Positions 8,198 to 17,421 of a stretch of DNA of 64,000 nucleotides are shown one piece after another; the first letter of the stretch is position 1, and each line of letters opens with the position of its first letter. A program made the position numbers and the translations under genes. The notes beneath the pieces are model-generated. The model made no database searches, was not told the origin of the DNA, and saw nothing but the letters and a program-made list of their open reading frames with translations. Source of the DNA: Clostridiales bacterium (lineage in GTDB: Bacteria; Bacillota; Clostridia; Saccharofermentanales; Saccharofermentanaceae); assembly GCA_017551865.1 (NCBI GenBank), contig JAFZKB010000012.1, positions 62,001-126,000 of the forward strand, in the 5' to 3' direction.

Positions 8198-9931
8198 TCA
8201 GATCGCTCTTCCGTAAGTATACTTCGCCGTCTGGCCGACGATCATCTTCCCGTTACTGTCCTTAAAGTATGGGAATACCCAGTAGTAGTTATACTCCGTC
8301 GAGGACGCCGTCTTATCCGTAAAGGTCGTCCCTTTTGTTGTCATGCCGACATAGCCGTAAGGCTTTCCGGCGACGATACCGTAGACCAGGTAACCTTCGG
8401 CTCCCGTCACCGCATTCCAGGTGAGTTTCACACCGCCTTTAACAGAAGATGCTTTCAGGCCGGTTGGCGCAGTCAGAACACCCTTGGCATAAGCATACTT
8501 CGCGCAGGAACTGCAGTACATCTTTCCGGACTCATCCGTAACATATGGGAATACCCAGTAGTAGTTATAGTCATCCGCTAGCGCTTTTGTATCTGTAAAA
8601 GTGGTCCCGCTGGTCGTCATGCCGATATAACCGTACTTGCCGTTTTTCTGTCCATAGATGAGATATCCCACGGCTCTTTCGCTCGGATCCCAGGACAGCT
8701 TTACCCTGTTCTTACCGGCACTCTCTGCTTTTAACCCGGAAAGCGCAGAGGCCCGCGGATCGATCGTGATATTGATATTACACGTCTTCCCTGCATAGCT
8801 TACTTCGATCTGATAAGTGTTGCCCGGCTGCCAGGGTTCAGTGTACTGGTTGGGGATTTCTTCGAATTCTGCCCGGAATCCGGTCTTTTCGAAGATCTCA
8901 TCAATCGTCCCGGTGAAGTCCGGTTTCCCGTCATTATACTTGATGGTGAATGTCACTTCCGGTGTCTTCAGGTAATAGGTAGTAATTTCATTCTTATCAA
9001 TTGATATGACAAAGGTATCGTACCTCGTAAAATCTCCGATGTCAGCTCGCCAGCCGGTTTTACAGTGGCTGTTTTCAACATAGTGAAGATCTGTATTACA
9101 GGAAATACTTTCGACAGTATTCTTTTCCACATGGTACTTTACCTTGCCAAAGCATCCGTAAATGACATAGACCTCATAAGTATTCCCGACTTCCCAGTGT
9201 ACGTCACTCTGATGCTTACCGACAAATGTAAACTCCGGGCAGAAACCAGTCGCTTCTGCGATCTCTTTGGCAGTACCGACCAGATCCGGCCGGTGATCTT
9301 TATACTTGATCGTATACTTAAGATCATAGGGGGTTGTCTGCTTCAGCATATAATCAAAAGCAGACGACCATATTTCGGTCCAAGTATTGTAGAAGTAATA
9401 CTCTTTTCCTTCTCTATCCGTTGACCATTTTCCACCGGAATTTTCGAAGATATGTATCTCACGTTCAGGGGTAATGCTCTCCACCGGGCTTTCGGTGATA
9501 TGCGCCTTGAGGATCCCTTTTCCGTCCTTATATGACACGACGATTTTATACGTGCCTCCGAGTATCCAGTGTTCGGCAACCTGGCTCTTTTCTTCTTCAA
9601 AAGTAAGACTTTTTCCTGTCTTCTGGTAGATCTCTTCGGCTGTTCCGACAAGATCTTCTTTCCCGTCCGAAAACTTGATTGTAAATACCATGTCCCGATC
9701 AGCAACCAGGTATTTCGCTCTATGCCCCATACTGATCGTATAGGTGAAGTACGGTTCCCTTCCATTAAACTGATTATATTCGCCGCACATATATTCCGGG
9801 ATATAAAGGTCGTGATTTGTCGTGATGCTGATAACTTCAGACACTCCCTGTACCGGTCTGGAAAAGAATACCGGAAGTATCAGCAAAGAGAGAATCGCAG
9901 CTGCTGCAAATAAAAACACTTTCTTTCTCAT
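8198..9931 (-). CDS. Secreted multidomain protein with two fibronectin III-like repeats
   Basis: A 577-residue protein. A signal peptide covers about residues 1-27 (MRKKVFLFAAAAILSLLIL). Three internal repeats of about 110 residues share a TIKxxDxxPDxxGTxxEIxxxTG pattern, then an acidic stretch, WxxGNTYxxxVxY and a closing beta strand. The C-terminus holds two fibronectin III-like repeats that both carry GLKA, VKLxW, GYxxYG, YGYxGMTT, GTTFTD and YNYYWVFPY. The start at 9931 was chosen because GGAGGAG sits 8 bases upstream; the frame is open further upstream to 10090 but that part looks non-coding. No sortase motif or membrane anchor is seen. Likely an extracellular adhesin or binding protein. 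It follows alr after a 37-bp gap. Confidence 0.8.
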   Translation of the reverse strand: MRKKVFLFAAAAILSLLILPVFFSRPVQGVSEVISITTNHDLYIPEYMCGEYNQFNGREPYFTYTISMGHRAKYLVADRDMVFTIKFSDGKEDLVGTAEEIYQKTGKSLTFEEEKSQVAEHWILGGTYKIVVSYKDGKGILKAHITESPVESITPEREIHIFENSGGKWSTDREGKEYYFYNTWTEIWSSAFDYMLKQTTPYDLKYTIKYKDHRPDLVGTAKEIAEATGFCPEFTFVGKHQSDVHWEVGNTYEVYVIYGCFGKVKYHVEKNTVESISCNTDLHYVENSHCKTGWRADIGDFTRYDTFVISIDKNEITTYYLKTPEVTFTIKYNDGKPDFTGTIDEIFEKTGFRAEFEEIPNQYTEPWQPGNTYQIEVSYAGKTCNINITIDPRASALSGLKAESAGKNRVKLSWDPSERAVGYLIYGQKNGKYGYIGMTTSGTTFTDTKALADDYNYYWVFPYVTDESGKMYCSSCAKYAYAKGVLTAPTGLKASSVKGGVKLTWNAVTGAEGYLVYGIVAGKPYGYVGMTTKGTTFTDKTASSTEYNYYWVFPYFKDSNGKMIVGQTAKYTYGRAI

Positions 9932-9968
9932 AGTTCTGTCTCCTCCTTTGCTGTACGGGACAATTGTC

Positions 9969-11156
9969 TTACCAGATCGAGCTGTGCATCTGGACGATCT
10001 TTCCGTCTCGGATATATACTCGCGGAATTCGCTTTCCGACGAGGCAGGTGACCTCGTAGTTGATCGTATCGAGCATATCGGAGATCTCATCTACCGGGAT
10101 CTCGGCATGCTTGCCGCGCGTCTTCTGTGTTCCGAAAAGGACCACCTCATCGCCTACCTTCGGCTTTTCTTCGAAATCCGTGACATCCACCATACACATA
10201 TCCATGCAGATATTGCCGACGACCGGGGCACGTTTTCCGTGGATCAGGACTTCGGCGCGGTTGCTCAGGCGGCGCAGATATCCATCGGCATACCCGATAG
10301 CGATCGTCGCGATGGTGCTCGGCTTTTCCGTCTTAAAGTGACGTCCGTAGCTGATGGTCTCGCCTGCCGGGATCTCCTTAACATGGACCACGCTGGACTT
10401 TAAAGTCATGGCCGGACGGACTTCAAAATCCGTATATGGCTTCGGGCAGCCCTTCGGCATCATGCCGTAAGTGATCAGGCCGGAACGGACCATATCGAGG
10501 TGCATCTGCGGGAAACGGATGATGCCCGCGCTGTTGCAGATATGCTTCGTCGGGATCGTAAGACCTCGCTTTTCCAGTTCTTCCGCCATCTTCATGAAGG
10601 AGTTGAACTGCTTCATGGTATATTCGTCATCATCGGTATCCGACATGGCAAAATGCGAGAACATGCCTTCGATCTCGATGCCCGGGAGCTCGGAGATCGC
10701 GAGGATCGCTTCGACGGAAGACTCACCTTCCAGAAATCCCAGACGGTTCATGCCGGTATCGTATTTGATATGGATCCTGGCCGTTCTTTCGAGGATGATC
10801 GCTTTCTTGGAAATGGCCTTTGCATATTCGAGGGAATAGACGGCCTGCTCGATATCGTTCTCAATCAGTTCGTAGATACGTCTCGGATCGGTATGTCCGA
10901 GGATCAGGATCGGGACATTGATGCCGCTCTTCCGGAGTTCGAGCGCCTCGTCGAGCATGGATACGGCAAGTTTGTCCGCGCCGTTATCGAGGAGCACTCT
11001 TGCGGTCTCGATCGCGCCGTGACCGTAAGCATCCGCCTTAACGACCGCCATGATCTTCGACGTCCTTTTCGTCACGCGTCGGATCTCGCGCATATTCTCC
11101 GCGAGGATATCCAGGTTGATCTCCGCCCAGGAGCGGTTCGGAAATTTATCCATCAT
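9969..11156 (-). CDS. alr: Alanine racemase
   Basis: A 395-residue PLP-dependent racemase that makes D-alanine for peptidoglycan. The PLP lysine is in AVVKADAYGHGA (near residue 40); GMFSHFAMSDTDD and HICNSAGIIRFPQMHLDMVRSGL are family motifs, and the C-terminal domain has YGRHFKTEKPSTIATIAIGYADGY and VVGNICMDMCMVDVT. The start at 11156 is supported by a 4-bp ATGA overlap with nnrD and a GAAGGG site; the frame is open 13 codons further upstream. The nnrD-alr pairing is seen in many bacteria. Probably cotranscribed with metA and the kinase. Confidence 0.95.
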   Translation of the reverse strand: MMDKFPNRSWAEINLDILAENMREIRRVTKRTSKIMAVVKADAYGHGAIETARVLLDNGADKLAVSMLDEALELRKSGINVPILILGHTDPRRIYELIENDIEQAVYSLEYAKAISKKAIILERTARIHIKYDTGMNRLGFLEGESSVEAILAISELPGIEIEGMFSHFAMSDTDDDEYTMKQFNSFMKMAEELEKRGLTIPTKHICNSAGIIRFPQMHLDMVRSGLITYGMMPKGCPKPYTDFEVRPAMTLKSSVVHVKEIPAGETISYGRHFKTEKPSTIATIAIGYADGYLRRLSNRAEVLIHGKRAPVVGNICMDMCMVDVTDFEEKPKVGDEVVLFGTQKTRGKHAEIPVDEISDMLDTINYEVTCLVGKRIPRVYIRDGKIVQMHSSIW

Positions 11157-12049
11157 GTGTTTTTCCCTTCTTCCCACTTCAAGATCTTGAAGCATTTATC
11201 GTAATACTGCCAGAGCATGGTCGGGAGCATCGCTCTTGTTCCGTGCTCTTCCGCGCAAAGCTTTCCGGCCAGGCTGTGGATGCCGACGGCACAGAAGGCT
11301 GCGTCTTCTTCCTGCATTCCCTGTGCCAGAAGCCCTGTGAGCAGTCCGGCCAGGACATCTCCGGAACCACCTTTGGCCAGTCCGGAATTACTTACAGGAT
11401 TACTATACCACTTCCCGTCAGAAGTAAACACGTTCGTTACGTGGCTCTTTAATACAAGTACGACTCCGTTTTCTTCGGAAAAAGATCCGGCCCTCTCCAT
11501 TTCTTCTTCGGAATAGCCCGGCATCAGACGCTTAAACTCGCCGATATGAGGCGTCAGCACGGCGGGCGAAAGACCGCGGGATCTTCTTTCCTTAAGTTCA
11601 TCAAGCAGGCTTTCGTGCTCCGCAAGGCAGGAGAGCGCCCCTGCGTCGAGGACCAGATGGCGTGCATTCTTCGCTGCGATCGCGATCATGTCATAAAGTT
11701 CCGGATCATCCGGGCGGATCCCGGGCCCGATCAGGCAGGCATCCTTATCGGAAAGGACCTGCGTGAACCAGGTTTCATAGTCTTCGGAAGGATCTTGACG
11801 GGAAATACCCAGAGCCTCGGGACACATCGTCATAAGCGGAGTTAAGAGCTCCCGATCTGTCTTGATATAGATCAGTCCTGCGCCAGATCGAAGTGCGGAA
11901 GAGGAAGCCATGTACGCGGCACCGCCCATCCCCGGGGAACCGGCACAGATCAACGCACGGCCGAAAGTACCCTTGTGACCGGAATCAGGACGCGCCGGAC
12001 ATTTACCGGCGATCAATTCATGGGTGATTAGCAAGGGTGCATCGGACAT
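11153..12049 (-). CDS. nnrD: ADP-dependent NAD(P)H-hydrate dehydratase
   Basis: A 298-residue ribokinase-like protein that repairs damaged NADHX and NADPHX with ADP. Visible motifs are GHKGTFGRALICAGSPGMGGAA near the N-terminus, VLTPHIGEFKRL, and the anion hole/catalytic stretch NSGLAKGGSGDVLAGLLTGLLAQG near 225. The NnrE epimerase domain, often fused in front, is absent, so epimerase would have to be encoded elsewhere. GAGGT lies 6 bases before the ATG. The stop overlaps the alr start by 4 bp. Confidence 0.9.
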   Translation of the reverse strand: MSDAPLLITHELIAGKCPARPDSGHKGTFGRALICAGSPGMGGAAYMASSSALRSGAGLIYIKTDRELLTPLMTMCPEALGISRQDPSEDYETWFTQVLSDKDACLIGPGIRPDDPELYDMIAIAAKNARHLVLDAGALSCLAEHESLLDELKERRSRGLSPAVLTPHIGEFKRLMPGYSEEEMERAGSFSEENGVVLVLKSHVTNVFTSDGKWYSNPVSNSGLAKGGSGDVLAGLLTGLLAQGMQEEDAAFCAVGIHSLAGKLCAEEHGTRAMLPTMLWQYYDKCFKILKWEEGKNT

Positions 12050-12078
12050 TTTTTACCTCGAAACCGAAGAGATGGTCA

Positions 12079-13014
12079 TTACAGTTTCGGCACTTCGCTG
12101 ATAGTAGAAATGTCGAAAGGTGTTTCCTGATATACGTAGTAGTTGAGCCAGTTCATAAACAGGAGCGTCGAGCTGGATCTCCACTTCATATGCGGTTCTT
12201 TCGTCGGATCGTCATCCGGGAAGTAGTTCTTCGGGACCTCGATCGGAAGTCCTTTATTCACGTCGCGGAAATACTCGTCACGCAGCGTATTCACGTCATA
12301 CTCGGAGTGACCCGTGATGAATATCTGTCTTCCGGAAAGATCGGAGACGGCATATACGCCACACTCTTCCGATTCGGAAAGGATACGCAGGTTCGGATGT
12401 CTCTCGATATCCGACTTTCTCACTTCCGTATGACGGGAATGCGGTACATAGAACACGTCATCGAAGCCGCGGAAGAGCTTGACGGGCTTGGTGTAGGTCA
12501 TGCTGTGCGGGAACACACCGAAGACCTTCGCCGGAAGATTGTACTTCGGGATGCCGTAGTGGTGGTAAAGACCGGCCTGGGCGCCCCAGCAGATGTGAAG
12601 CGTGCTATAGACATGGGTCTTGCTCCAGTCCATGATCTCGCACAGTTCTTTCCAGTAGGCGACTTCTTCGAACTCCATAAGTTCCACCGGAGCTCCGGTG
12701 ATGATCATGCCGTCGTAGAAGCGGTCTTTGACATCGGCAAAGGTCTCGTAGAATTTGACGAGATGCTCCGTCGCGGTATGCTTCGGATGATAAGAGGCCG
12801 TATAAAGAAGGTCAATATTCACCTGAAGCGGAGAATTACTGAGCGCGCGGAGAAGCTGGGTCTCGGTCGCAATCTTGTTCGGCATGAGATTTAATATCAG
12901 AAGATGCAGCGGACGGATATCCTGCGTATAGGCGCGGTCTTCGGTCATGACGAAGATGCGCTCCTTCTCGAGGATACCGGTCGCCGGCAGATTATTCGGA
13001 ATACGTATCGGCAT
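12079..13014 (-). CDS. metA: Homoserine O-acyltransferase, MetA type
   Basis: A 311-residue HTS-family enzyme for the first step of methionine synthesis from homoserine. Motifs: [11 protein letters not shown] at the start, [35 protein letters not shown], the catalytic Cys in [20 protein letters not shown] (near 142), and [14 protein letters not shown]. Whether it uses acetyl-CoA or succinyl-CoA cannot be safely decided; many Firmicutes MetA proteins use acetyl-CoA. It lies inside a leftward run. The gap upstream is only 18 bp, so there is no room for a SAM riboswitch or T-box directly in front of it. Confidence 0.93.
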   Translation of the reverse strand: MPIRIPNNLPATGILEKERIFVMTEDRAYTQDIRPLHLLILNLMPNKIATETQLLRALSNSPLQVNIDLLYTASYHPKHTATEHLVKFYETFADVKDRFYDGMIITGAPVELMEFEEVAYWKELCEIMDWSKTHVYSTLHICWGAQAGLYHHYGIPKYNLPAKVFGVFPHSMTYTKPVKLFRGFDDVFYVPHSRHTEVRKSDIERHPNLRILSESEECGVYAVSDLSGRQIFITGHSEYDVNTLRDEYFRDVNKGLPIEVPKNYFPDDDPTKEPHMKWRSSSTLLFMNWLNYYVYQETPFDISTISEVPKL

Positions 13015-13032
13015 AGCTTAGTTCCCCTCCTC

Positions 13033-14040
13033 TCACAGACACAGGAATTCGTTCAGGATCGATGTCTTTGGAACGAATTTCTCTTTTGCCTGGGGGATCA
13101 GGCTCAGCCAGGACTCGAGCATACGGGCCTTCGCGACAGCCTTTTCGAGGTTGGCGAAGTCTTTTTGCATATTACTTCTCTCCATGAAGACCGACGGCGC
13201 AAGAAGGTTCTGCTCATAGGCAGAAAGAGCTTCTCCGATATCGTTTTTGGCCAGCGCAGCGATCACGAGCGGCTCGTACGCGAGGAACGAGTTGATGTGA
13301 TAGTCTGCCTTGGTCAGGTAATCTCTATAGTAAGCCTGTTCGGAATTCTGGATCATCGGCCAGTAGTCGATCGTCGTCAGCGCATGGGCGCCACGGTGAC
13401 GGACGTCTCTGACGATCCTTCGGAGCATGCGCAGATCGTCGCTGTCGAGAAGTCTTCGATCTGACATGACGGAGGCATACGGCATAATGAAGATGCCGAG
13501 GTACTGGTCCTTCGAAAAGCTTCCGGTCGTCTCCTCACAGAGGCCGTGGAGACCTTCCACGACGACGACACCGTTCTTCCCGATAGAGAGTGCCGGCTTA
13601 TCGACTTCTACACGCTGACGGATCTTAAAGTCAAAGGTAGGGGTGACGACCGAATCGCCACTCACCAGACGTGCCAGATCCATGCTGGCCAGACGCATGT
13701 CGAGCGTCTCCACGCTCTCGAAGTCCGGACGGCCTTCCTCATCGTAGGAAAGGGCATTCAGGCTGTAGTAATCGTCCAGAGAAAGGCGGATCGCCGATCT
13801 TCCTCTCTTTTCGAGCTGGGATACGAGTCTGTCGGTAAATGTGGTCTTACCGGAAGAGGTCGGACCGGAAACGAAGACCACCTTGATATCGGGGTGGGCT
13901 ATAACGTCATCCGCCACTTCCGCGGTCTGTCTTACAAAACGGGATTCGGCCTTGCCGATAAAGTCAGGCAATCCGAAAACACCGAGCATATCTTCCAGGT
14001 CATCGATAGAAACCCGGATCTTATCTGATAAATTCGCCAT
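13033..14040 (-). CDS. Nucleoside (uridine/cytidine) kinase-like P-loop protein
   Basis: A 335-residue phosphoribulokinase/uridine-kinase family protein. The P-loop is VSGPTSSGKTTFTDRL near residue 58; IRLSLDDYYSL and VVVEGLHGLCEE are the expected Walker B-side and substrate motifs, and LRMLRRIVRDVRHRG is the lid region. The related clostridial nucleoside kinase is about 550 residues with an N-terminal TGS-like domain; here that domain is missing and only about 50 residues precede the P-loop. Probable nucleoside salvage, substrate unproven. AGGAG lies 9 bases before the ATG. Confidence 0.8.
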   Translation of the reverse strand: MANLSDKIRVSIDDLEDMLGVFGLPDFIGKAESRFVRQTAEVADDVIAHPDIKVVFVSGPTSSGKTTFTDRLVSQLEKRGRSAIRLSLDDYYSLNALSYDEEGRPDFESVETLDMRLASMDLARLVSGDSVVTPTFDFKIRQRVEVDKPALSIGKNGVVVVEGLHGLCEETTGSFSKDQYLGIFIMPYASVMSDRRLLDSDDLRMLRRIVRDVRHRGAHALTTIDYWPMIQNSEQAYYRDYLTKADYHINSFLAYEPLVIAALAKNDIGEALSAYEQNLLAPSVFMERSNMQKDFANLEKAVAKARMLESWLSLIPQAKEKFVPKTSILNEFLCL

Positions 14041-14055
14041 AATATCGCGCTCCTG

Positions 14056-14658
14056 TTACTTATCCGTGTAGTCTGCCAGCACCAGCATACTGACGACTTT
14101 GTCATACCAGTACTGCAGAAAACGTGCGACACAGAAAACGATCCCGGGGATCAGTACAGCGGACAGAACGATAAGGACTACGACAACGACAACATATACG
14201 CCGCCGGAAATGACGCCCAGCACCGTGGCAAAAGTACCAGCAGTGTCAACATACTTCTCCGTAAAACGTTCCAGTGTCTTATTCAGATACGAAATGAAGA
14301 AATCTTTCAGGTCTCCGAAGGAGACAGACAGCTTGGGGCGGGCCCATGCTGTGATCAATAATGTCAGCGCCCCATACTTGAGGATATGGGACAGTAATAC
14401 CGGAATTTTGCCCCACAAGGGCATTCGGTAATAGGCGAAACAGATTGCCGGGCAAAAGAAAAACAGCACTACGAAAATAATCACTTTCTGCATAAAGCCA
14501 CCTGTGATCAATCCGGACATGCCGCCCGTCAGATAGTTATAGAGGACCAGAACGTCTACGAAGAGTCCGTACAGAAGGAACAGCGTCAGATGGCGGCGGT
14601 TCTCAAAATCCGTATCACTCCAGAGTCGTCCAAGTAAAAGGCCTTCCAAATAATCCAC
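14056..14658 (-). CDS. Membrane protein, 200 aa, unknown function
   Basis: Hydrophobic segments at about residues 24-42, 57-77, 86-105 and a strong one at 150-178 (GVYVVVVVVLIVLSAVLIPG) suggest four membrane passes. The start is a GTG with an AGGA site about 8 bases upstream. It lies 15 bp upstream of the nucleoside-kinase gene, in the same direction. I recognise no family. Confidence 0.65.
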   Translation of the reverse strand: MDYLEGLLLGRLWSDTDFENRRHLTLFLLYGLFVDVLVLYNYLTGGMSGLITGGFMQKVIIFVVLFFFCPAICFAYYRMPLWGKIPVLLSHILKYGALTLLITAWARPKLSVSFGDLKDFFISYLNKTLERFTEKYVDTAGTFATVLGVISGGVYVVVVVVLIVLSAVLIPGIVFCVARFLQYWYDKVVSMLVLADYTDK

Positions 14659-14758
14659 GTTCTTTTTCCTTTCGAAAACAGTTCTGAATTATTGTACCAA
14701 AAAAGAGAGGTTTCGTCACCTCAAAGAAAACACTTATCTTCGCTTTTTCGGGAGTTTC

Positions 14759-15226
14759 TCAGCGCAGGCGGAATGCCGTCTTCGCCACTTCCTCGATCAG
14801 TCTGCGGTACGTACCCCACATCTTCGGGAAATTGCTGACACCACAGGCCTTCAGCGTCTCACCGTCCGAGAATCGGATCTCGACGGACCAGTCCTGTGGA
14901 AAAGATCCGGTCATGGAACCCATCAGGTGGCCGATGCCCTTGGCATAGTCGGTCGCCCAGGAAAGGAGTTCCGTACCGGGAAGGCTCTTCTTAATATGCT
15001 CGATCATTTCAGGAGAAAGAGCGCGGACAAAGTCATTGTTCCACATATGCGTGTCATTCCACGCGATCCGGCCAGCCACCAGATCGATAGCCGCTTTTAA
15101 GCTGCCCCGTCTGTATCCGGAGAGTTCAGTCTCGATGAAGACGATGTCGTTGTAATCGTGTTTCTTCTCACTCATCGATAATGCCTCATGCATCCAAATC
15201 ACATCGCTGGCCGTGGACCTTCTCAT
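14759..15226 (-). CDS. Hypothetical protein, 155 aa
   Basis: A soluble-looking protein with no recognised domain. Notable stretches are FIETELSGYRRGSLKAAIDL, ALSPEMIEHIKKSLPG and DWSVEIRFSDGETLKACG. The start overlaps the stop of the PQQ-propeller gene by 4 bp (ATGA), which indicates translational coupling, so its job is probably tied to that protein. The coding pattern is consistent with its neighbours. Confidence 0.65.
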   Translation of the reverse strand: MRRSTASDVIWMHEALSMSEKKHDYNDIVFIETELSGYRRGSLKAAIDLVAGRIAWNDTHMWNNDFVRALSPEMIEHIKKSLPGTELLSWATDYAKGIGHLMGSMTGSFPQDWSVEIRFSDGETLKACGVSNFPKMWGTYRRLIEEVAKTAFRLR

Positions 15227-17136
15227 GATATCTTCACCCCGAAAACCGAGTTTCCGCGGGTACCTACGACAAGCATGCCGTCTACCACGATCGGAGAAGA
15301 TTCCACGTTGTGGTACTCCTGCTCCGGAATGTCCTTCGTTCTTTGCATCTTAATGTAGCAGAGACGGGAACCATCTGTTGCATCTACCATATGCACCTGA
15401 CCGTAACTGTCACAGACTACGATATACGCATTACCGTTATCGTCGTAGATATCTACCGGCGAACTCCAGGAGTAGAACTTCATGTCGTACTTCCAGACGG
15501 TATTACCTGTGGTCTTATCAAAGGCTACGAGACGGTTGCCGCTTCCTGTGCCCTGCGTCATGCAGTAGGAGAAGATGACGAGATTGGAGATCGAACCCTT
15601 ACCGATGATCGGTGTTCCCAGCATACCGCCGTTAACGTCATCACCGGAGTTGGCTGCATTCTTCGTCCAGCAGTCTACGGAAGTGGACCATACGGTATTT
15701 CCTGTCATGGCATCGATCTTATAAGTAAAGGAAGCGCCCTGATAGTTACCGACGATATCCTTCTGCCAGTCAACTTCTGTACCGGTGTAGAGATATACAT
15801 GTCCGTTATCCTCTTCAATGACCGGCGTTACGTCCGAGTCATCGTCGAGTTTTCTCGACCATACGAGGCTTAATGTGTTTAAGTCGATGCAGATGAGGTT
15901 ACCTGCGTTATCGGTACACCAGCCGTAGTGGTCGTAAATGGCCATGGAGCTCTCGATACCGAGCTGCTTGCCCTCGACACCGTTAAAGATGTATTTATAG
16001 GCGATCGTCTGAGGCGCCATCGTCAGAACACCGGTGTCTTCGTTGAACTGGGTGTTGAGCTTGACGGTATAGATCATGCCGTTTTCATTCGGGTAGATAA
16101 GTGTATCCGCTTCTCCGCAGATGATCGGAGAGGAGTCGCATGCGCCCCAGGAAGATCTGTACGCACGGGAATCCAGACCATTCTGGAAGTGCAGAAGTTC
16201 AAAGTTCAGAAGGCTGTAGATACGGAAGCCGATCTGGCCCTTCTCGCCGTTATCGTCACCCTGTCCGACATAGAGGATCGGATAGCCTCTCGGGTCAATG
16301 GAAGCGGTTCCTTTAATGGTCGCGCCTACCTTGAGCGGATCTCTCGTCTTCTGTCCGTCATCCTTATCGAAGAAATAGACGTAGCCATCCATGGCTGCGA
16401 CGATGATCTCGGTAAGACCTTCTTTCGATCTCTTTTCCGGATAAATGTTCATCATCTGCTGGACCTTCATCGGCCACTTAACTGCCAGAGGCTGTCCTGT
16501 CCAGCCGGTACCGCTCCAGGAGAAGTCCCACGAAGAGGATTTCTTCCACTCCAGTCCGTTATATTCCCAGACCTGCTCGAGGTGCTGTTCTTTACTCGGA
16601 TCTAAGGAGAAAGTTCCCCAGGATGCGCAGTTACGGAAATTCGTTCCGCGGAAGGTAAGGATACCCGGCACCTGCTGATAGTAAAGCGGGTCACCGAAAT
16701 GGATCGGATCTGCGCGGTTATAATCATTGACCTTCGCTTCTTCGCTATAGACGACCTGCGTAGCGCCACGTCCGGAAGGAGAGTATTCCTCCTTCGGAGT
16801 GCCGATGGTAACATCCATCTTCGCTTTTGCAGGATAAAGGATCGGATTCTGATACTCTTCGATCGTCGGTGCCGGTGTCGGGGACGGTGTCATGACCATG
16901 ATCCCGGAACTGGAGATCACTTCGCCCTCTTCATTGGTAACGACCGGCTCGCTCGTGGACGAAGGAGTCGTTTCTTTTAAAGTCTTTTTCGACTTGGTCA
17001 GAGTAACTATGGCAAGAATGATCGTCGTGACTACAAGTACTGCAGTGACGAGAAACAGGATGTACAGGCCGTTGTTATTCACACGACGTGGTCTGTAGAA
17101 CTGGTTTTCATATCGTACGTTTTCAGGTCTTTTCAT
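15223..17136 (-). CDS. Membrane-anchored PQQ-like beta-propeller protein
   Basis: A 637-residue protein: short cytoplasmic N-terminus, one membrane segment at about 24-47 (LYILFLVTAVLVVTTIILAI), a Ser/Thr/Pro linker to about residue 90, then an extracytoplasmic beta-propeller. Repeated blade marks include EIIVAAMDGYVYFFDKDDG, LICIDLNTLSLVWSRKL, YKIDAMTGNTVWSTSV, LVAFDKTTGNTVWKYDM and YGQVHMVDATDGS. The architecture matches the DUF4015 protein at 6363 (anchor, linker, outer domain). Such propellers often serve as scaffolds in envelope assembly; no enzyme residues are visible. GAGGAAG precedes the ATG. Confidence 0.85.
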   Translation of the reverse strand: MKRPENVRYENQFYRPRRVNNNGLYILFLVTAVLVVTTIILAIVTLTKSKKTLKETTPSSTSEPVVTNEEGEVISSSGIMVMTPSPTPAPTIEEYQNPILYPAKAKMDVTIGTPKEEYSPSGRGATQVVYSEEAKVNDYNRADPIHFGDPLYYQQVPGILTFRGTNFRNCASWGTFSLDPSKEQHLEQVWEYNGLEWKKSSSWDFSWSGTGWTGQPLAVKWPMKVQQMMNIYPEKRSKEGLTEIIVAAMDGYVYFFDKDDGQKTRDPLKVGATIKGTASIDPRGYPILYVGQGDDNGEKGQIGFRIYSLLNFELLHFQNGLDSRAYRSSWGACDSSPIICGEADTLIYPNENGMIYTVKLNTQFNEDTGVLTMAPQTIAYKYIFNGVEGKQLGIESSMAIYDHYGWCTDNAGNLICIDLNTLSLVWSRKLDDDSDVTPVIEEDNGHVYLYTGTEVDWQKDIVGNYQGASFTYKIDAMTGNTVWSTSVDCWTKNAANSGDDVNGGMLGTPIIGKGSISNLVIFSYCMTQGTGSGNRLVAFDKTTGNTVWKYDMKFYSWSSPVDIYDDNGNAYIVVCDSYGQVHMVDATDGSRLCYIKMQRTKDIPEQEYHNVESSPIVVDGMLVVGTRGNSVFGVKIS

Positions 17137-17226
17137 TAGTGATCTTCCTCATGCGATGCTACCATTCACTCTCATATTTTCATATAGTATCACAAAGATT
17201 TCCATTTCGATACGGAAAAGATGCAC

Positions 17227-17263
17227 AAAAAAGCATACCGATGGTGTCGGTCGGCGCTTTTTT
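17227..17263. terminator. Hairpin with T-runs on both sides, role unclear
   Basis: AAAAAAGC and GCTTTTTTT flank ACCGA/TCGGT arms. It looks like a bidirectional terminator, yet the neighbouring genes (PQQ protein leftward, EamA rightward) diverge from it, so no annotated transcript should end here. It may instead be a leader attenuator for the EamA gene. Low confidence. Confidence 0.35.
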
Positions 17264-17421
17264 TGCGGAAACATCAAAAAAATCAGAGCGTTCCGGTACA
17301 GAGTGGGATATGCATTTTCGTCACTTTGACAGTGCTTTCTTCGTTTACAAAAGAACTCTCTTTGTTTTATTATTTCTAACGGTCAATCCCCTTGAGCCTG
17401 CTGATATGGAGTGTTTTTCCG

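Noticed and set aside
12079..13014. SAM riboswitch or T-box ahead of metA
   Set aside because: Only 18 bp separate metA from the kinase gene and no leader structure is present.
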